Translations under genes and position numbers: made by a program
Notes under the pieces: generated by a model
What the model was told of the DNA's origin: nothing
What the model saw: the letters and a program-made list of their open reading frames with translations, nothing else
Databases searched by the model: none
In this document: in pieces, positions 42,859-51,644 of the stretch
How the letters are laid out: each line of letters opens with the position of its first letter
Position numbering within the stretch: position 1 is the stretch's first letter
From: Actinomycetes bacterium
GTDB taxonomy: Bacteria > Actinomycetota > Acidimicrobiia > Acidimicrobiales > Microtrichaceae
DNA length: 64,000 nucleotides
Direction of reading: 5' to 3'
NCBI GenBank assembly: GCA_024222295.1
Contig: JAAEPF010000033.1
Location: 157,691 to 221,690, forward strand

Positions 42859-44109
42859 TCAGGGGAGGACCGCGAACGCGGCCTCGACGAGGCGGTCCAC
42901 CACGTTTCGCGGCGGTGTCAGGCAGTCACCGGTGGGCACCCACTCGCTTCGTTCGTCCTGGCCCATGACCGGACGCACACCACCTCGTCCCCCGAATACC
43001 GAGACCTTGGCCCTGCGCAGCGGTGGCCACATCATCAGCAGCACCAGGGCGGCCTGGCCGGCACGCTTGGAGGCGGGGTCCGCGAGCACTGTGAGCGCGA
43101 GCTGCGCGACCCCGGCCTCGGCGCGGACCTGGTCGACCCACGGCCGGACGTCGTCGCCGAGTCCGGAGTCGCCACAGGACACGGCGTCGGCGAAGAAGCT
43201 CGTCAACTCTGAAATGGCTCCGGCATCTGCGCCGACCGCTCGGTCCGCCAGGGCATCCAGGCGGCGGGGGTGCACGCATTCGGCCAACAGCGCCGCCTCA
43301 CCGAGGCTCGCGTCGAACGCGGCGGCCGGGTCCTCGCCCCGCAGCCACGCGGCGGCCGCAACGAGCGACGGCAGCGAAGCACGGGCCTGGACCATGGGGT
43401 TGGCCAGGTAGCCACCCAGCACATCGGGGAGGTCGTGATCACGCCCGGAGAGCGGCGCCATGAACAGCCGGTCCGACATGAGGGCGTCGTTGACGGGCGT
43501 GTTGTCCCACAGGATCGGCTTGCGGCCACCCATCGCCCTGCTCCACGCCAGCGCGTCGGCGGTGCTGATGGTGTCGTTGACGACGTGACAGCCCGTCCAG
43601 GCGACCGGCACCTCCGCGGGGAGCGTGCGGTGCAGCTGCGCCAGGTATGGCACGGAGCTGGTACCCGTGTAGTGCAGGGGTGCCATGAACAGCGCTATGT
43701 CGGCGTCGAGGTGCTCGCGCACCCATGCGGTCACGCGGCCGTGGGCCAGTCCGAGTCCGTCGACGGGCGCAATATCGTCGAAGAACACGCCCATGGTGCG
43801 CACCCCGGCCGCCTGCACCGATTCGAGCTTGGCCAGCAGTGCCCGGCGGTCCGAATCGGAGTCGGGATCCAGCGAGAGACCGGGCGACACGGCGAAGCCG
43901 ACGGTCATCGGCTGCGAGTCGACCATCCCCGACAGGTCCGCCAGGAAGTCATCGCCGTACGGCTCGCGCCAACGGTCGCGGTGCAGCGGGTCATCCTTTG
44001 GCGCGTAGATCCAGGTGTCCATGCCGTGGCCCGCGAGGTGCCGGCACACCTCGGCGCGCACTTCCCAGGTCCACGGAGTTCCGTAGAACCCCTCGATGAC
44101 CCCCCACAT
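42859..44109 (-). CDS. GH84 (NAGidase / O-GlcNAcase type) glycosidase
   Basis: This enzyme would remove beta-linked N-acetylglucosamine using substrate-assisted catalysis. The N-terminal GVIEGFYGTPW is diagnostic of GH84, and FFDDIAP carries the catalytic Asp-Asp pair. An AYAPKDD-type segment (here YAPKDD) forms the active-site loop. It has 416 residues with no signal peptide, so it would act in the cytosol on amino sugars or modified proteins. An AAGGAAG site precedes the ATG at 44109. Confidence 0.9.
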   Translation of the reverse strand: MWGVIEGFYGTPWTWEVRAEVCRHLAGHGMDTWIYAPKDDPLHRDRWREPYGDDFLADLSGMVDSQPMTVGFAVSPGLSLDPDSDSDRRALLAKLESVQAAGVRTMGVFFDDIAPVDGLGLAHGRVTAWVREHLDADIALFMAPLHYTGTSSVPYLAQLHRTLPAEVPVAWTGCHVVNDTISTADALAWSRAMGGRKPILWDNTPVNDALMSDRLFMAPLSGRDHDLPDVLGGYLANPMVQARASLPSLVAAAAWLRGEDPAAAFDASLGEAALLAECVHPRRLDALADRAVGADAGAISELTSFFADAVSCGDSGLGDDVRPWVDQVRAEAGVAQLALTVLADPASKRAGQAALVLLMMWPPLRRAKVSVFGGRGGVRPVMGQDERSEWVPTGDCLTPPRNVVDRLVEAAFAVLP

Positions 44110-44186
44110 CGGACTTCCTTTCGCGATTCCGCACGAACCGTACAGGTTGCACAGATGTGGTGTTCCGCCGGGGATTCGCCGGCTCG

Positions 44187-44192
44187 TAGCAT
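44187..44192 (+). promoter_or_regulatory. Putative -10 box, leaderless
   Basis: TAGCAT lies 6 nt before the ATG of the ATP-grasp gene at 44199. Confidence 0.45.
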
Positions 44193-44198
44193 GCATGG

Positions 44199-44864
44199 AT
44201 GCCAAGAACGCTGTCCGAAGCGGAATCGAAGTCGCTGCTGGCCCCACTCGGAATCCCGTTCGCGCCCGAGGAGGTGGTCACCGATCCCGATGCGGCGGTC
44301 GACGCAGCCAACCGGCTCGGGATGCCGGTGGCGGCGAAGCTGTGCGGCGACAACATCGCCCACAAGACCGAGCGCGGTCTCGTGCGCCTCGGGCTGTCCA
44401 ACGCCGACGACGTGGCCGCAGCTGCCGCAGACCTGCTCGCCGCCGCCCGGGACGAGGACAACGCCACCGGCGTCCTCATCGCCCCGATGGTTGGCGGTGA
44501 CCGCGAACTGATCGCCGGCGCCTCCACCGACGAGCAGTTCGGGCCCACCGTGCTCCTGGGCGTCGGAGGCGTCCTGGCCGAAGCGGTGGCCGACGTGTCA
44601 GTGCGCCTGGCGCCGATCACCGACGTCGACGCAAACGAGATGATCGAGGACCTGCAGTCCCAGGCGATCCTAGGGGAGTTCCGGGGCCAGCCGGCTGTTG
44701 ACCGTGAAGCCCTCGTCGCGGTGCTGGCCGGCCTGTCCGAGGCGATATCAGCGCCCGCCTCGAACGGCGCCACGATCCTGTCGGTGGATCTCAACCCGCT
44801 GATCATCAGTGACGGGCGGCCGGTGGCGGTCGACGCCCTCGTGGAACTCGAGGAGGCGTCGTGA
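44199..44864 (+). CDS. NDP-forming acyl-CoA synthetase, ATP-grasp (beta) subunit
   Basis: This 221-residue ATP-grasp_5 protein is the nucleotide-binding half of an NDP-forming acetate-CoA ligase type enzyme. PVAAKLCGDNIAHKTERGLVRLGL, MVGGDRELIAGASTDEQFGPTVLLGVGG and the LNPLII metal-binding segment are characteristic. It starts at a leaderless-like ATG and overlaps the CoA-binding subunit gene by GTGA, so both subunits should be made together. The acid substrate (acetate, or an organic acid from catabolism) is unknown. Confidence 0.85.
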   Translation: MPRTLSEAESKSLLAPLGIPFAPEEVVTDPDAAVDAANRLGMPVAAKLCGDNIAHKTERGLVRLGLSNADDVAAAAADLLAAARDEDNATGVLIAPMVGGDRELIAGASTDEQFGPTVLLGVGGVLAEAVADVSVRLAPITDVDANEMIEDLQSQAILGEFRGQPAVDREALVAVLAGLSEAISAPASNGATILSVDLNPLIISDGRPVAVDALVELEEAS

Positions 44865-46357
44865 ACGACTCCGTGCACACACCGCAGCACTTCGCAGCCC
44901 TTTTCGAACCGCGCGGCGTGGTGGTGGCGGGCGCCTCCACCCACCCCGGGAAGTTCGGATTCGTGAGCCTGCACAACATCCTGGCGAGCGGCTACGCGGG
45001 GAAGGTCTACGCCACCAACCGCGACGGCGCGAGCGTCCTCGGCATCGAATGCCTCACGTCCATCGACGACCTGCCCGACGGCGATGTCGACCTGATGTTC
45101 GTGTGCACCCCGGCCGCAGCCAATCCAGGCCTGCTGCGATCCGCAGCCGCCAAGGGAGTGAAAGCGGCGTTCCTCACAACGGCCGGGTACGGCGAGGCAG
45201 GCGACGAGGGCCGCAAGGCCGAACAGGAACTGGTGGCGCTCTGCGAAGAGCTCGGCATCCTGCTGGTCGGACCCAACGGACAGGGCGTGGTTAGCACCCC
45301 CGCACGGCTGTGCGCCCAGATCGTCGCCCCATACCCACCTGCTGGCGGGATCGGGGTTGCCAGTCAGTCGGGCAACTTCGTGTCGAGCTTCCTCAACTGG
45401 TCGTGTGCGACCGGCGTCGGGATCTCTCGGGCGGTTTCCGCCGGCAACGCATCGGCCACCACCGTCGCCGACCTTCTCGACTTCTACAGCCACGATCCGG
45501 CCACCACCGTCGCCCTTGCCTACATGGAAGGCATCGAGGACGGTCGCTCGGTGGCGCAGACCCTTGGCCGGGTTGCAGCCGAGATGCCCACGGTCATCAT
45601 GAAGGGAGGCGCCACGGCGGGCGGCGCCAGGGCCGCGGCCAGCCACACGGGGTCACTGGCCACCGATGACCGCACATTCGAGGGCATGTGCCGCCAGAGC
45701 GGAGTCACCCGGGCCGGCACCGTCGAGGAGGCCTTCGAGGCTGCCGCCACGTTCGCCACGCAGCCGTCACCGCGGGGCAACCGCGTGGTGGTGATGACCA
45801 CCGCCGGCGGCTGGGGAGTGGTCACCGCGGACGCGATCACGCGCCACCGCGACCTCGCGCTGGTGGACCTGCCCGATGACCTGCGCGCCGAGATCGACAA
45901 GCTGCTGCCTCCACGCTGGAGCCGCAGCAACCCGGTCGACCTCGCAGGGGGCGAGACCCGTGACACGATCCCCGAGGTGCTGGGCTTGATCGCAGCGCAC
46001 GACGGGGTGGACGCAATCATCCACCTGGGCCTGGGCATCCAGTCCAACCAGGCGCGCATGCTGCGCGAGGGTGGCTACCACGGCCCGGAGGGCGACGACA
46101 CCTGGGGCATCCAGCGGATCGTGGCGTACCACGAACGCCAGGATGCCCGGTTCGCCTCGGCGGCCGCGGAGATCTCCGACGCCACCGGCAAGCCGATCCT
46201 CACAGCAACCGAACTCGCGGTGGCCTTCCCCGACAATGCGGGCCCCGCCGCAGTGCGCTCGGCCGGGCGCCTTTGCTACCCATCGGCCGACCGGGCGGTG
46301 ACGGCACTCGGACACCTCGTGAAGCGCTCGCGTTTCCTGCAGCGGCGCGCCCCTTGA
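44861..46357 (+). CDS. NDP-forming acyl-CoA synthetase, CoA-binding (alpha) subunit
   Basis: This 498-residue subunit is the CoA-ligase half. The N-terminal Rossmann CoA-binding domain begins GVVVAGASTHPGKFG, and a flavodoxin-like succinyl-CoA ligase region carries SQSGNFV and the catalytic ASHTGS histidine, which becomes phosphorylated. It can produce NTP from acyl-CoA, or the reverse. The stop overlaps the start region of the next gene. Separate subunits, rather than a fusion, are noteworthy only as an arrangement. Confidence 0.88.
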   Translation: MNDSVHTPQHFAALFEPRGVVVAGASTHPGKFGFVSLHNILASGYAGKVYATNRDGASVLGIECLTSIDDLPDGDVDLMFVCTPAAANPGLLRSAAAKGVKAAFLTTAGYGEAGDEGRKAEQELVALCEELGILLVGPNGQGVVSTPARLCAQIVAPYPPAGGIGVASQSGNFVSSFLNWSCATGVGISRAVSAGNASATTVADLLDFYSHDPATTVALAYMEGIEDGRSVAQTLGRVAAEMPTVIMKGGATAGGARAAASHTGSLATDDRTFEGMCRQSGVTRAGTVEEAFEAAATFATQPSPRGNRVVVMTTAGGWGVVTADAITRHRDLALVDLPDDLRAEIDKLLPPRWSRSNPVDLAGGETRDTIPEVLGLIAAHDGVDAIIHLGLGIQSNQARMLREGGYHGPEGDDTWGIQRIVAYHERQDARFASAAAEISDATGKPILTATELAVAFPDNAGPAAVRSAGRLCYPSADRAVTALGHLVKRSRFLQRRAP

Positions 46358-47853
46358 GCTCCGACGCAACCCCTGCGGGCAAACCGACTGAGGTGAAGCG
46401 GCCTGCCCGTGCTGCAGGAGGCCGCGGAAGGGGAGCGGCCCTCGCTGCGGTGGTGGCGCTGCTGGCTGCGGTGGGAGCGGGGACCGCTGCGTACATCATC
46501 GACACCACGGCGGCCGTCGACCCACCCGAACCCAGTCAGGCGTCGGCGACGCCGGGGACCCCGGTGCTGTCAGCGCGCAGGGTGCCGCAGTGGACCACCG
46601 AACTGATGGCCAATCGGTCACTGGTGGCAGCGGTCGAGCCGGTGGTGGCGACCGCCCCGCCCGGTACGTGCGTGGAGGTCGGCAACGGCACCGAGACCCT
46701 GTACGTGGTCAACGGCGAGCTGCCGCTCGTGCCCGCGTCGAACCAGAAGCTGCTCACCGCAGTCGCCGCTGCGGAGATCCTCGGCGATGACACCGTGCTG
46801 AGCACGGAATTCCGCGCGGCGGCACCGCCGGTCAACGGCGTGCTCGAAGGCAACCTGTGGATGGTGGGCGGGGGAGACCCACTCATCACCTCCGATGCCG
46901 GACAAGGGCGCAAGCGCGGCGGCCCCCAACCCGAGACCAACCTCGAGGCCATGGCCGATCAGGTCGTGGCAGCCGGGATCACAGCCGTCACCGGAGCCCT
47001 GATAGGCGACGACTCGCGCTACGACACACAGCGCTCGCTGCCGGGCTGGCCTGAGCGATGGCTGGCGGGCGGCACCGTGGCTCCCTTGTCGGCGCTGCTC
47101 GTCAACGACGGGTGGCAGGTGGACCCGATCACCGGCGAGGGTCCGGGTGGCCCTGCGCCCGACCCCGCCGCCAACGCCGCGGCTGCGCTGGCCACCCTGT
47201 TGAGCGAACGGGGCGTCACCTTCGGGGCGTTTCCCGCATCGGGCGTGGCACCGGCTGACGCACAGACCTTGCTCTCGGTGCCATCCCTGCCGGTGTCGGC
47301 CCTGGCGGGCCAGATCCTGCGCTACTCGGACAACACGACTGCGGAGTTGCTGCTGAAGGAGATCGGGCTGGAGGTGTCCGCCGAGGGGTCCACGGCTGCC
47401 GGTGCCGCCGCGGTCGCCGACTGGGCGGCTGCAGAGGGCCTGGCGGTTTCAGGTGCCAACGTCACCGATGGCTCGGGGCTGTCATCCACCAACCTGGTCA
47501 CCTGCGAGCTCCTGGCATCGGTGCTGCGTTCCCAAGGCCCCGACGGTGGGTTCGCCGCCGGGCTGGCCGTCCCGGGCCAACCGGGCACACTCGCTGACCG
47601 CTTCCCCGGCGACGAGTGGGCCGAGCGCCTTCGCGCCAAGACCGGCACCCTCAATGAGGTCACGGCCCTGTCGGGCTGGCTGGTCACGAGGCCCGGCGCC
47701 ACGCTGGACTTCGAGATCGTGACCAACACCTCTGACCGGCGCGTCAACGCCGACGACATCGCGCTGCAGTCACGCGTCCTCACAGCCCTGCTGGACCAGC
47801 CGGTGGCCCCACCCCTCGAACAGGCCGGCCCCTTGCCACCCGAGGGCGCCTGA
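46354..47853 (+). CDS. dacB: D-alanyl-D-alanine carboxypeptidase, PBP4 (DacB) family
   Basis: This is a cell-wall D,D-carboxypeptidase/endopeptidase of peptidase family S13. The active-site motifs are SNQK (SxxK), YSDN (SxN) and KTGT (KTG). An N-terminal Arg/Ala/Gly-rich stretch precedes one hydrophobic segment (about 24-45), so it is membrane-anchored or secreted. The start is uncertain: a TTG at 46354 would overlap the preceding stop (TTGA), as in many neighbours, but GTG at 46393 also fits and begins VKRPARAAGG; 499 or 486 residues result. It overlaps the Lon-N gene by a TGATG junction. Confidence 0.85.
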   Translation: MSSDATPAGKPTEVKRPARAAGGRGRGAALAAVVALLAAVGAGTAAYIIDTTAAVDPPEPSQASATPGTPVLSARRVPQWTTELMANRSLVAAVEPVVATAPPGTCVEVGNGTETLYVVNGELPLVPASNQKLLTAVAAAEILGDDTVLSTEFRAAAPPVNGVLEGNLWMVGGGDPLITSDAGQGRKRGGPQPETNLEAMADQVVAAGITAVTGALIGDDSRYDTQRSLPGWPERWLAGGTVAPLSALLVNDGWQVDPITGEGPGGPAPDPAANAAAALATLLSERGVTFGAFPASGVAPADAQTLLSVPSLPVSALAGQILRYSDNTTAELLLKEIGLEVSAEGSTAAGAAAVADWAAAEGLAVSGANVTDGSGLSSTNLVTCELLASVLRSQGPDGGFAAGLAVPGQPGTLADRFPGDEWAERLRAKTGTLNEVTALSGWLVTRPGATLDFEIVTNTSDRRVNADDIALQSRVLTALLDQPVAPPLEQAGPLPPEGA

Positions 47854-48491
47854 TGGTCGAGCGGGTCGAGATGGCGGCGTTTCCGCTCGGTACCGTGCTG
47901 CTGCCCGGCCAGCTGATGCCGTTGCAGGTGTTCGAGCCCCGCTACAGGGTGATGCTGTTCGACCTGCGCGAGGAAAGCCCCGCCGAATTCGTGGTGGCCA
48001 TGATCGAGCGGGGCAGCGAGGTGGGCGGCGGCGACGTCCGTTCCACCGTCGGGTGTGTGGCGCGGATCGTCAGCCAGGCCGACACCGATGACGGTCGCAG
48101 CCTGATCGCCGTGATCGGGGTGCGGAGGGTACGCGTGGTCGACTGGCTGGCCGAGGATCCGTACCCCCGAGCGGTAGTCGAGCCGGCGCCGGCCATCGCC
48201 TGGAGCGGCGACGAGGATCCCCGGAATCGGGCCGAGGCCGTGACCACGGCGGCGCGGGAGGTCGGCGGCCTGGCGGCCCGTGCGGGCGCCCAGCCGTGGC
48301 CTGTCGAACTCGAGCTGGCGGCTGACCCCGAGGAGCGGCTCTGGCAACTGGCCCTGCTCGCACCCTTGGCCACGCTCGACCGTCAACGGCTTCTCGGCGA
48401 GGACGATCCCTCGAATCGCTGCTCGTTGCTCGAATCCTTCCTGGAGGAGCAACGGGAGCTGATCGCCGGGCGGCTGGACTGGAACGACTGA
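47853..48491 (+). CDS. Lon substrate-binding domain protein
   Basis: This is a 212-residue stand-alone LON-N (PUA-like) domain without protease. AAFPLGTVLLPGQLMPLQVFEPRYRVML is the hallmark of the domain, and helical segments follow. It starts one nucleotide into the dacB stop (TGATG). Such proteins have unknown partners; protein-quality control is a guess. Confidence 0.88.
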   Translation: MVERVEMAAFPLGTVLLPGQLMPLQVFEPRYRVMLFDLREESPAEFVVAMIERGSEVGGGDVRSTVGCVARIVSQADTDDGRSLIAVIGVRRVRVVDWLAEDPYPRAVVEPAPAIAWSGDEDPRNRAEAVTTAAREVGGLAARAGAQPWPVELELAADPEERLWQLALLAPLATLDRQRLLGEDDPSNRCSLLESFLEEQRELIAGRLDWND

Positions 48492-48558
48492 GGGTGGACC
48501 CGATGACGGAATCGTGCCGCCTCCGGCATGCTACAAAGGGACTCCTACAGGAGGCCCC

Positions 48559-48942
48559 GTGAGCGACGCAGAGACCACAACACGCAGGCCGTGGACGCCA
48601 CCGCCCGAGCCGTCGGGCCCGGGTACACAGCTCAACGAGTTCAAGGACATGGTTGTCGCCTACACGCGACAGGAAACCGTCGATCCGCTCAAGACGCTCG
48701 GCAGGCACCTCGGTTTCGGCATAGGCGGAGCACTCCTGATCGGGGCCGGGTGGATCTTCGGACTGCTTGCGCTGCTGCGCGGGCTGCAGCGGATCAATTT
48801 CTTCAATCAGGCCGGCGAGGTCGGTGGCGGCCCGTGGGGATGGCTGCCGTACCTGATCGTGACCGTGGTCGGCATCGCGGTGGCTGGCATGTACGGGCGG
48901 CTGGTGATGCTGCGCATGAACGAGAACGGAGTCGGCAAATGA
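48559..48942 (+). CDS. Small membrane protein, holin-like (phage holin family III type)
   Basis: This 127-residue protein has a charged N-terminus with a Pro/Thr-rich stretch and two membrane segments (about 54-75 and 94-113), as in actinobacterial proteins of the Phage_holin_3_6 type. A strong AGGAGG site lies 5 nt before the GTG. It overlaps the next gene by ATGA. The function is unknown; there is no lysin gene nearby to support a lytic role. Confidence 0.65.
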   Translation: MSDAETTTRRPWTPPPEPSGPGTQLNEFKDMVVAYTRQETVDPLKTLGRHLGFGIGGALLIGAGWIFGLLALLRGLQRINFFNQAGEVGGGPWGWLPYLIVTVVGIAVAGMYGRLVMLRMNENGVGK

Positions 48943-49148
48943 GCACAGAGGCACAGATCACACCAGGTGACCTGAAGGGCAAGCTCGAGGAGATCCAGGG
49001 CGAGGCAACCCAGCAGGTCGAGAGCGCCAAGAACCAGATCCTGGCCGCCGGCGTTCTGATCGGCCTGCTGTTGTTGATCACCGCGTTCCTCCTCGGCCGC
49101 AGGGGAGGCAAGCGTGCCTCGGCTGTGATCGAGGTACGCCGCGGCTGA
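48939..49148 (+). CDS. Small single-pass membrane protein
   Basis: This 69-residue protein has a soluble helical N-terminus (about 30 residues, Glu/Gln/Lys-rich) followed by one membrane helix (about 34-55) and a basic tail. It is coupled to the upstream holin-like gene (ATGA) and to the next gene (TGATG). Function is unknown; it may form a complex with its neighbours. Confidence 0.65.
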   Translation: MSTEAQITPGDLKGKLEEIQGEATQQVESAKNQILAAGVLIGLLLLITAFLLGRRGGKRASAVIEVRRG

Positions 49149-49681
49149 TGCTGCGCACCGTTCGCGACTGGGCTGTCCGCTACGTATTCGGTGGCGGGTT
49201 CGGCGCGACCCTGGCCGACCGGGGGATCGACTGGCTGGCTGACGAGGGCCGCAAGGCGGTCTCACGCGACGACATCGACCTCACGCGCGCGAAGCTGCGG
49301 CCCGGTGAGACCTACACCGTGATCGCCAGGCCGCCCGCCACGCGCGCCGAGCGCAGGCTCGCCCGGACGTCTGCGGGCCTCGCACAGTCCGAGGAGAAGC
49401 TGAGTGTCACCACCAGACGCCAGCGCAACGCCGCGCGCCGCCTTCGGCGCAGCCAGCGGAGGCTCGACCGCACCCGCACCGGCACGCGCCGACACCTGAA
49501 GGCCGCCGCGGCCGAGAAGGTCGCCGCCAAACGCTTCGACGGCGTCATGGCACCGTCGAAGAAGCTCACGAAGGTTCGCATCGCCAAGGCACGGGTCGAC
49601 GAGGAACTCGACCTGCGTCGCACGGCGAGCTTTGCGGCGGTGCAATCGCGCGGCAAACCAAGAGTGACCGTCTACGACTGA
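49148..49681 (+). CDS. Basic, coiled-coil-prone hypothetical protein
   Basis: This 177-residue protein is highly basic, with Arg/Lys/Ala-rich helices from about 65 to 145 that could form a coiled coil or bind nucleic acid or membrane. The first 40 residues look like an amphipathic, membrane-associated region with a Gly-rich kink. It is the third gene of a coupled trio with the two small membrane proteins, and it lies 56 nt before the sulfur-carrier gene. No family is recognised. Confidence 0.6.
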   Translation: MLRTVRDWAVRYVFGGGFGATLADRGIDWLADEGRKAVSRDDIDLTRAKLRPGETYTVIARPPATRAERRLARTSAGLAQSEEKLSVTTRRQRNAARRLRRSQRRLDRTRTGTRRHLKAAAAEKVAAKRFDGVMAPSKKLTKVRIAKARVDEELDLRRTASFAAVQSRGKPRVTVYD

Positions 49682-49737
49682 GGATCGCCTCGCCAAGCCG
49701 TGCTGTGTGGATTCAGGAAGGCGGCCACAATGGTCCG

Positions 49738-49938
49738 GTGCTGGTGCGCCTCCGGAACCCAACCCGCGAGATCGAATTGCAGGGTCCCCGACGCGTGAGC
49801 GAACTGCTCGCGGAGCTCGGGCTCAACCGGGAGTCGGTGCTGGTGGTGTGCAACGGAGAGCTGGTGCCTGGCGACTACCGACTGTCGGCCGAGGACGAGG
49901 TTGAGGTACGTCCAGTGATCTCCGGGGGCGCGCAGTGA
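49738..49938 (+). CDS. Beta-grasp sulfur carrier, ThiS/MoaD/TtuB-like, C-terminus GGAQ
   Basis: This 66-residue ubiquitin-fold protein matches ThiS, MoaD and TtuB in length and in the VRLRNPTREIELQG...VLVVCNGELVPGDYRL...DEVEVRPVISGG pattern. Gly63-Gly64 is followed by Ala65-Gln66, so it does not end in the exposed Gly-Gly that is activated in known carriers; either the tail is trimmed or it is used as is. The GTG at 49738 is chosen for length; the GTG at 49705 adds 11 odd residues. Its stop overlaps the TtuA-like gene as GTGA, so it is probably that enzyme's sulfur donor. Confidence 0.8.
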   Translation: MLVRLRNPTREIELQGPRRVSELLAELGLNRESVLVVCNGELVPGDYRLSAEDEVEVRPVISGGAQ

Positions 49939-50855
49939 AGTGCCGGGTCTGCCGCGGCCCCGCCGTCATCGACCTGCCGCGCCACAACGCCAACTTCTGC
50001 GGGGAACACCTCGTGGAGTTCTGCCATCGCCAGGTGGAAAAGGCGATCGCCCATCACGACATGTTCGAACCGGGGGACCGACTGTTGCTGGCGGTGTCCG
50101 GCGGCAAGGACTCCCTCGCCCTGTGGGCGATGCTGAGGGAACTCGGATACGACGTCGACGGTCTCTACGTCGGTCTCGGAATCGGCGACTACAGCGACAC
50201 ATCGGGGCGCCATGCCAGGGAGTTTGCGCAGCAGCGGGGCCTCGTGCTGCGCGAAGTCGACCTCCGCGACAGCTACGGGTACGACATTGCCACGGCCGCC
50301 GAGCAGACGTCCCGCAAGCCCTGCTCGGCGTGTGGGCTGTCCAAGCGCCACGTGTTCGACTCAGAGGCCGTCGCCGGCGGCTACGACGCCCTGGTCACCG
50401 GCCACAACCTCGATGACGAGGCCGCGGTGCTGTTCGGCAACATGATGCGCTGGAACGTCGACTACCTGGGGCGCCAGAGCCCGGTGCTGGAGGCCCACGG
50501 GGGGCGTCCACGCAAGGTGAAGCCCCTGGTGCGCCTGTCCGAGCGCGAGACCGCTGCGTACTGCCTCGTGGCCGGCATCGACTACGTGGTGCAGGAATGC
50601 CCAATGGCGGAGGGCAACCGCCACCTCTCGTACAAGGCAACCCTCAACGACCTGGAGGTCGAGTCCCCGGGGATCAAGGCCAACTTCTACCTGTCGTTCC
50701 TCGCGCGCGGGCTGCCCCTGTTCGAACCCGCGGCGCACACCGAGCGCGCCGCGTTGGCGCGCTGTTCCACCTGTGGTGCAGCCTCACCCTCATCCACCTG
50801 CGCTTTCTGCCGACTGGTGGAGCGCCTGCAACAGACCCCCGAGGAAACCCCATGA
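49935..50855 (+). CDS. TtuA/Ncs6-type tRNA 2-thiolation enzyme
   Basis: This PP-loop adenylating enzyme thiolates a tRNA uridine. An N-terminal zinc motif (Cys3, Cys6, His17, Cys22) and a C-terminal zinc motif (CSTCG...CAFC) flank the PP-loop SGGKDS at residues 55-60. Cys130, Cys133 (CSAC) and Cys222 (QECP) correspond to the residues that bind the [4Fe-4S] cluster of Thermus TtuA. The likely target is U54 of the T-loop. It is coupled on one side to a ThiS/TtuB-like carrier and on the other to trmI, which acts on A58 of the same loop. Confidence 0.9.
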   Translation: MKCRVCRGPAVIDLPRHNANFCGEHLVEFCHRQVEKAIAHHDMFEPGDRLLLAVSGGKDSLALWAMLRELGYDVDGLYVGLGIGDYSDTSGRHAREFAQQRGLVLREVDLRDSYGYDIATAAEQTSRKPCSACGLSKRHVFDSEAVAGGYDALVTGHNLDDEAAVLFGNMMRWNVDYLGRQSPVLEAHGGRPRKVKPLVRLSERETAAYCLVAGIDYVVQECPMAEGNRHLSYKATLNDLEVESPGIKANFYLSFLARGLPLFEPAAHTERAALARCSTCGAASPSSTCAFCRLVERLQQTPEETP

Positions 50856-51637
50856 ACCAGGAACTGGCAGAGGGCGACCTCGTACAGCTCATCGACAACA
50901 AGGGCCGCCGGTACCAGGGTGAGCTGACAGCGGGCAAGGAGTTCCACTTCCACTCCGGGATCATCGGCCACGACGAACTGATCGGTCTGCCCGAGGGCAG
51001 CGTGGTGCGCTCGTCGCGAAGCCAGGTCTTCACCGTCCTGAGGCCTTCACTGTCGGAGTTCATCCTCAAGATGCCCCGCGGCGCCCAGGTCATCTACCCG
51101 AAGGACCTCGGTCCGATCCTCATGCTGGCCGACATCGGTCCGGGCATGCGCGTACTCGAGAGCGGTGTCGGCTCCGGTGCGCTGTCGATGGCGATGCTGC
51201 GCTGCGGTGTGGAGATCACCGGCTACGAGATCCGTGAGGACTTCGCGAACAGGGCGACGGCCAACGTGGAGCGTTTCCTGGGCGCGGAGGCGCTCGCACG
51301 CTACGACGTGCAGCTACGTGACTGCTACGAAGGAATCGATCCAGCCGATGACGCTCGTCCTTTCGACAGGGTCGTGCTCGACCTGCCCGAGCCCTGGCGA
51401 GTGGTCCCGCACGCTGCCGAGGCGATGCGCTCGGGCGGCATCTTCTGCGCCTACACGCCGAGCATCGTGCAGGTGACCCAGCTGCGCGATGCTCTCGACG
51501 CCCACGGGTTCTTCGCCTCTGAGTCCCTCGAGGTGATGAACCGCGGATGGCACATAGAAGGCAAGGCGGTGCGACCCGACCACCGGATGGTCGCACACAC
51601 GGGCTTTCTGACCCACGCCAGGCTCGGAGCCGGCTGA
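50852..51637 (+). CDS. trmI: tRNA (adenine-N1)-methyltransferase, m1A58
   Basis: This SAM-dependent methyltransferase modifies A58 in the T-loop of tRNA. An N-terminal beta-rich domain with YPKDLGPILMLADIGPGMRVLESGVGSG leads into motif I, and LDLPEPW is the catalytic-region motif of TrmI. It has 261 residues, with an ATG overlapping the TtuA-like stop (ATGA). The longer frame is rejected because the overlap and family N-terminus both fit. The gene also sits upstream of the proteasome genes in other actinobacteria, so the locus is conserved. Confidence 0.93.
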   Translation: MNQELAEGDLVQLIDNKGRRYQGELTAGKEFHFHSGIIGHDELIGLPEGSVVRSSRSQVFTVLRPSLSEFILKMPRGAQVIYPKDLGPILMLADIGPGMRVLESGVGSGALSMAMLRCGVEITGYEIREDFANRATANVERFLGAEALARYDVQLRDCYEGIDPADDARPFDRVVLDLPEPWRVVPHAAEAMRSGGIFCAYTPSIVQVTQLRDALDAHGFFASESLEVMNRGWHIEGKAVRPDHRMVAHTGFLTHARLGAG

Positions 51638-51644
51638 GCAGACC

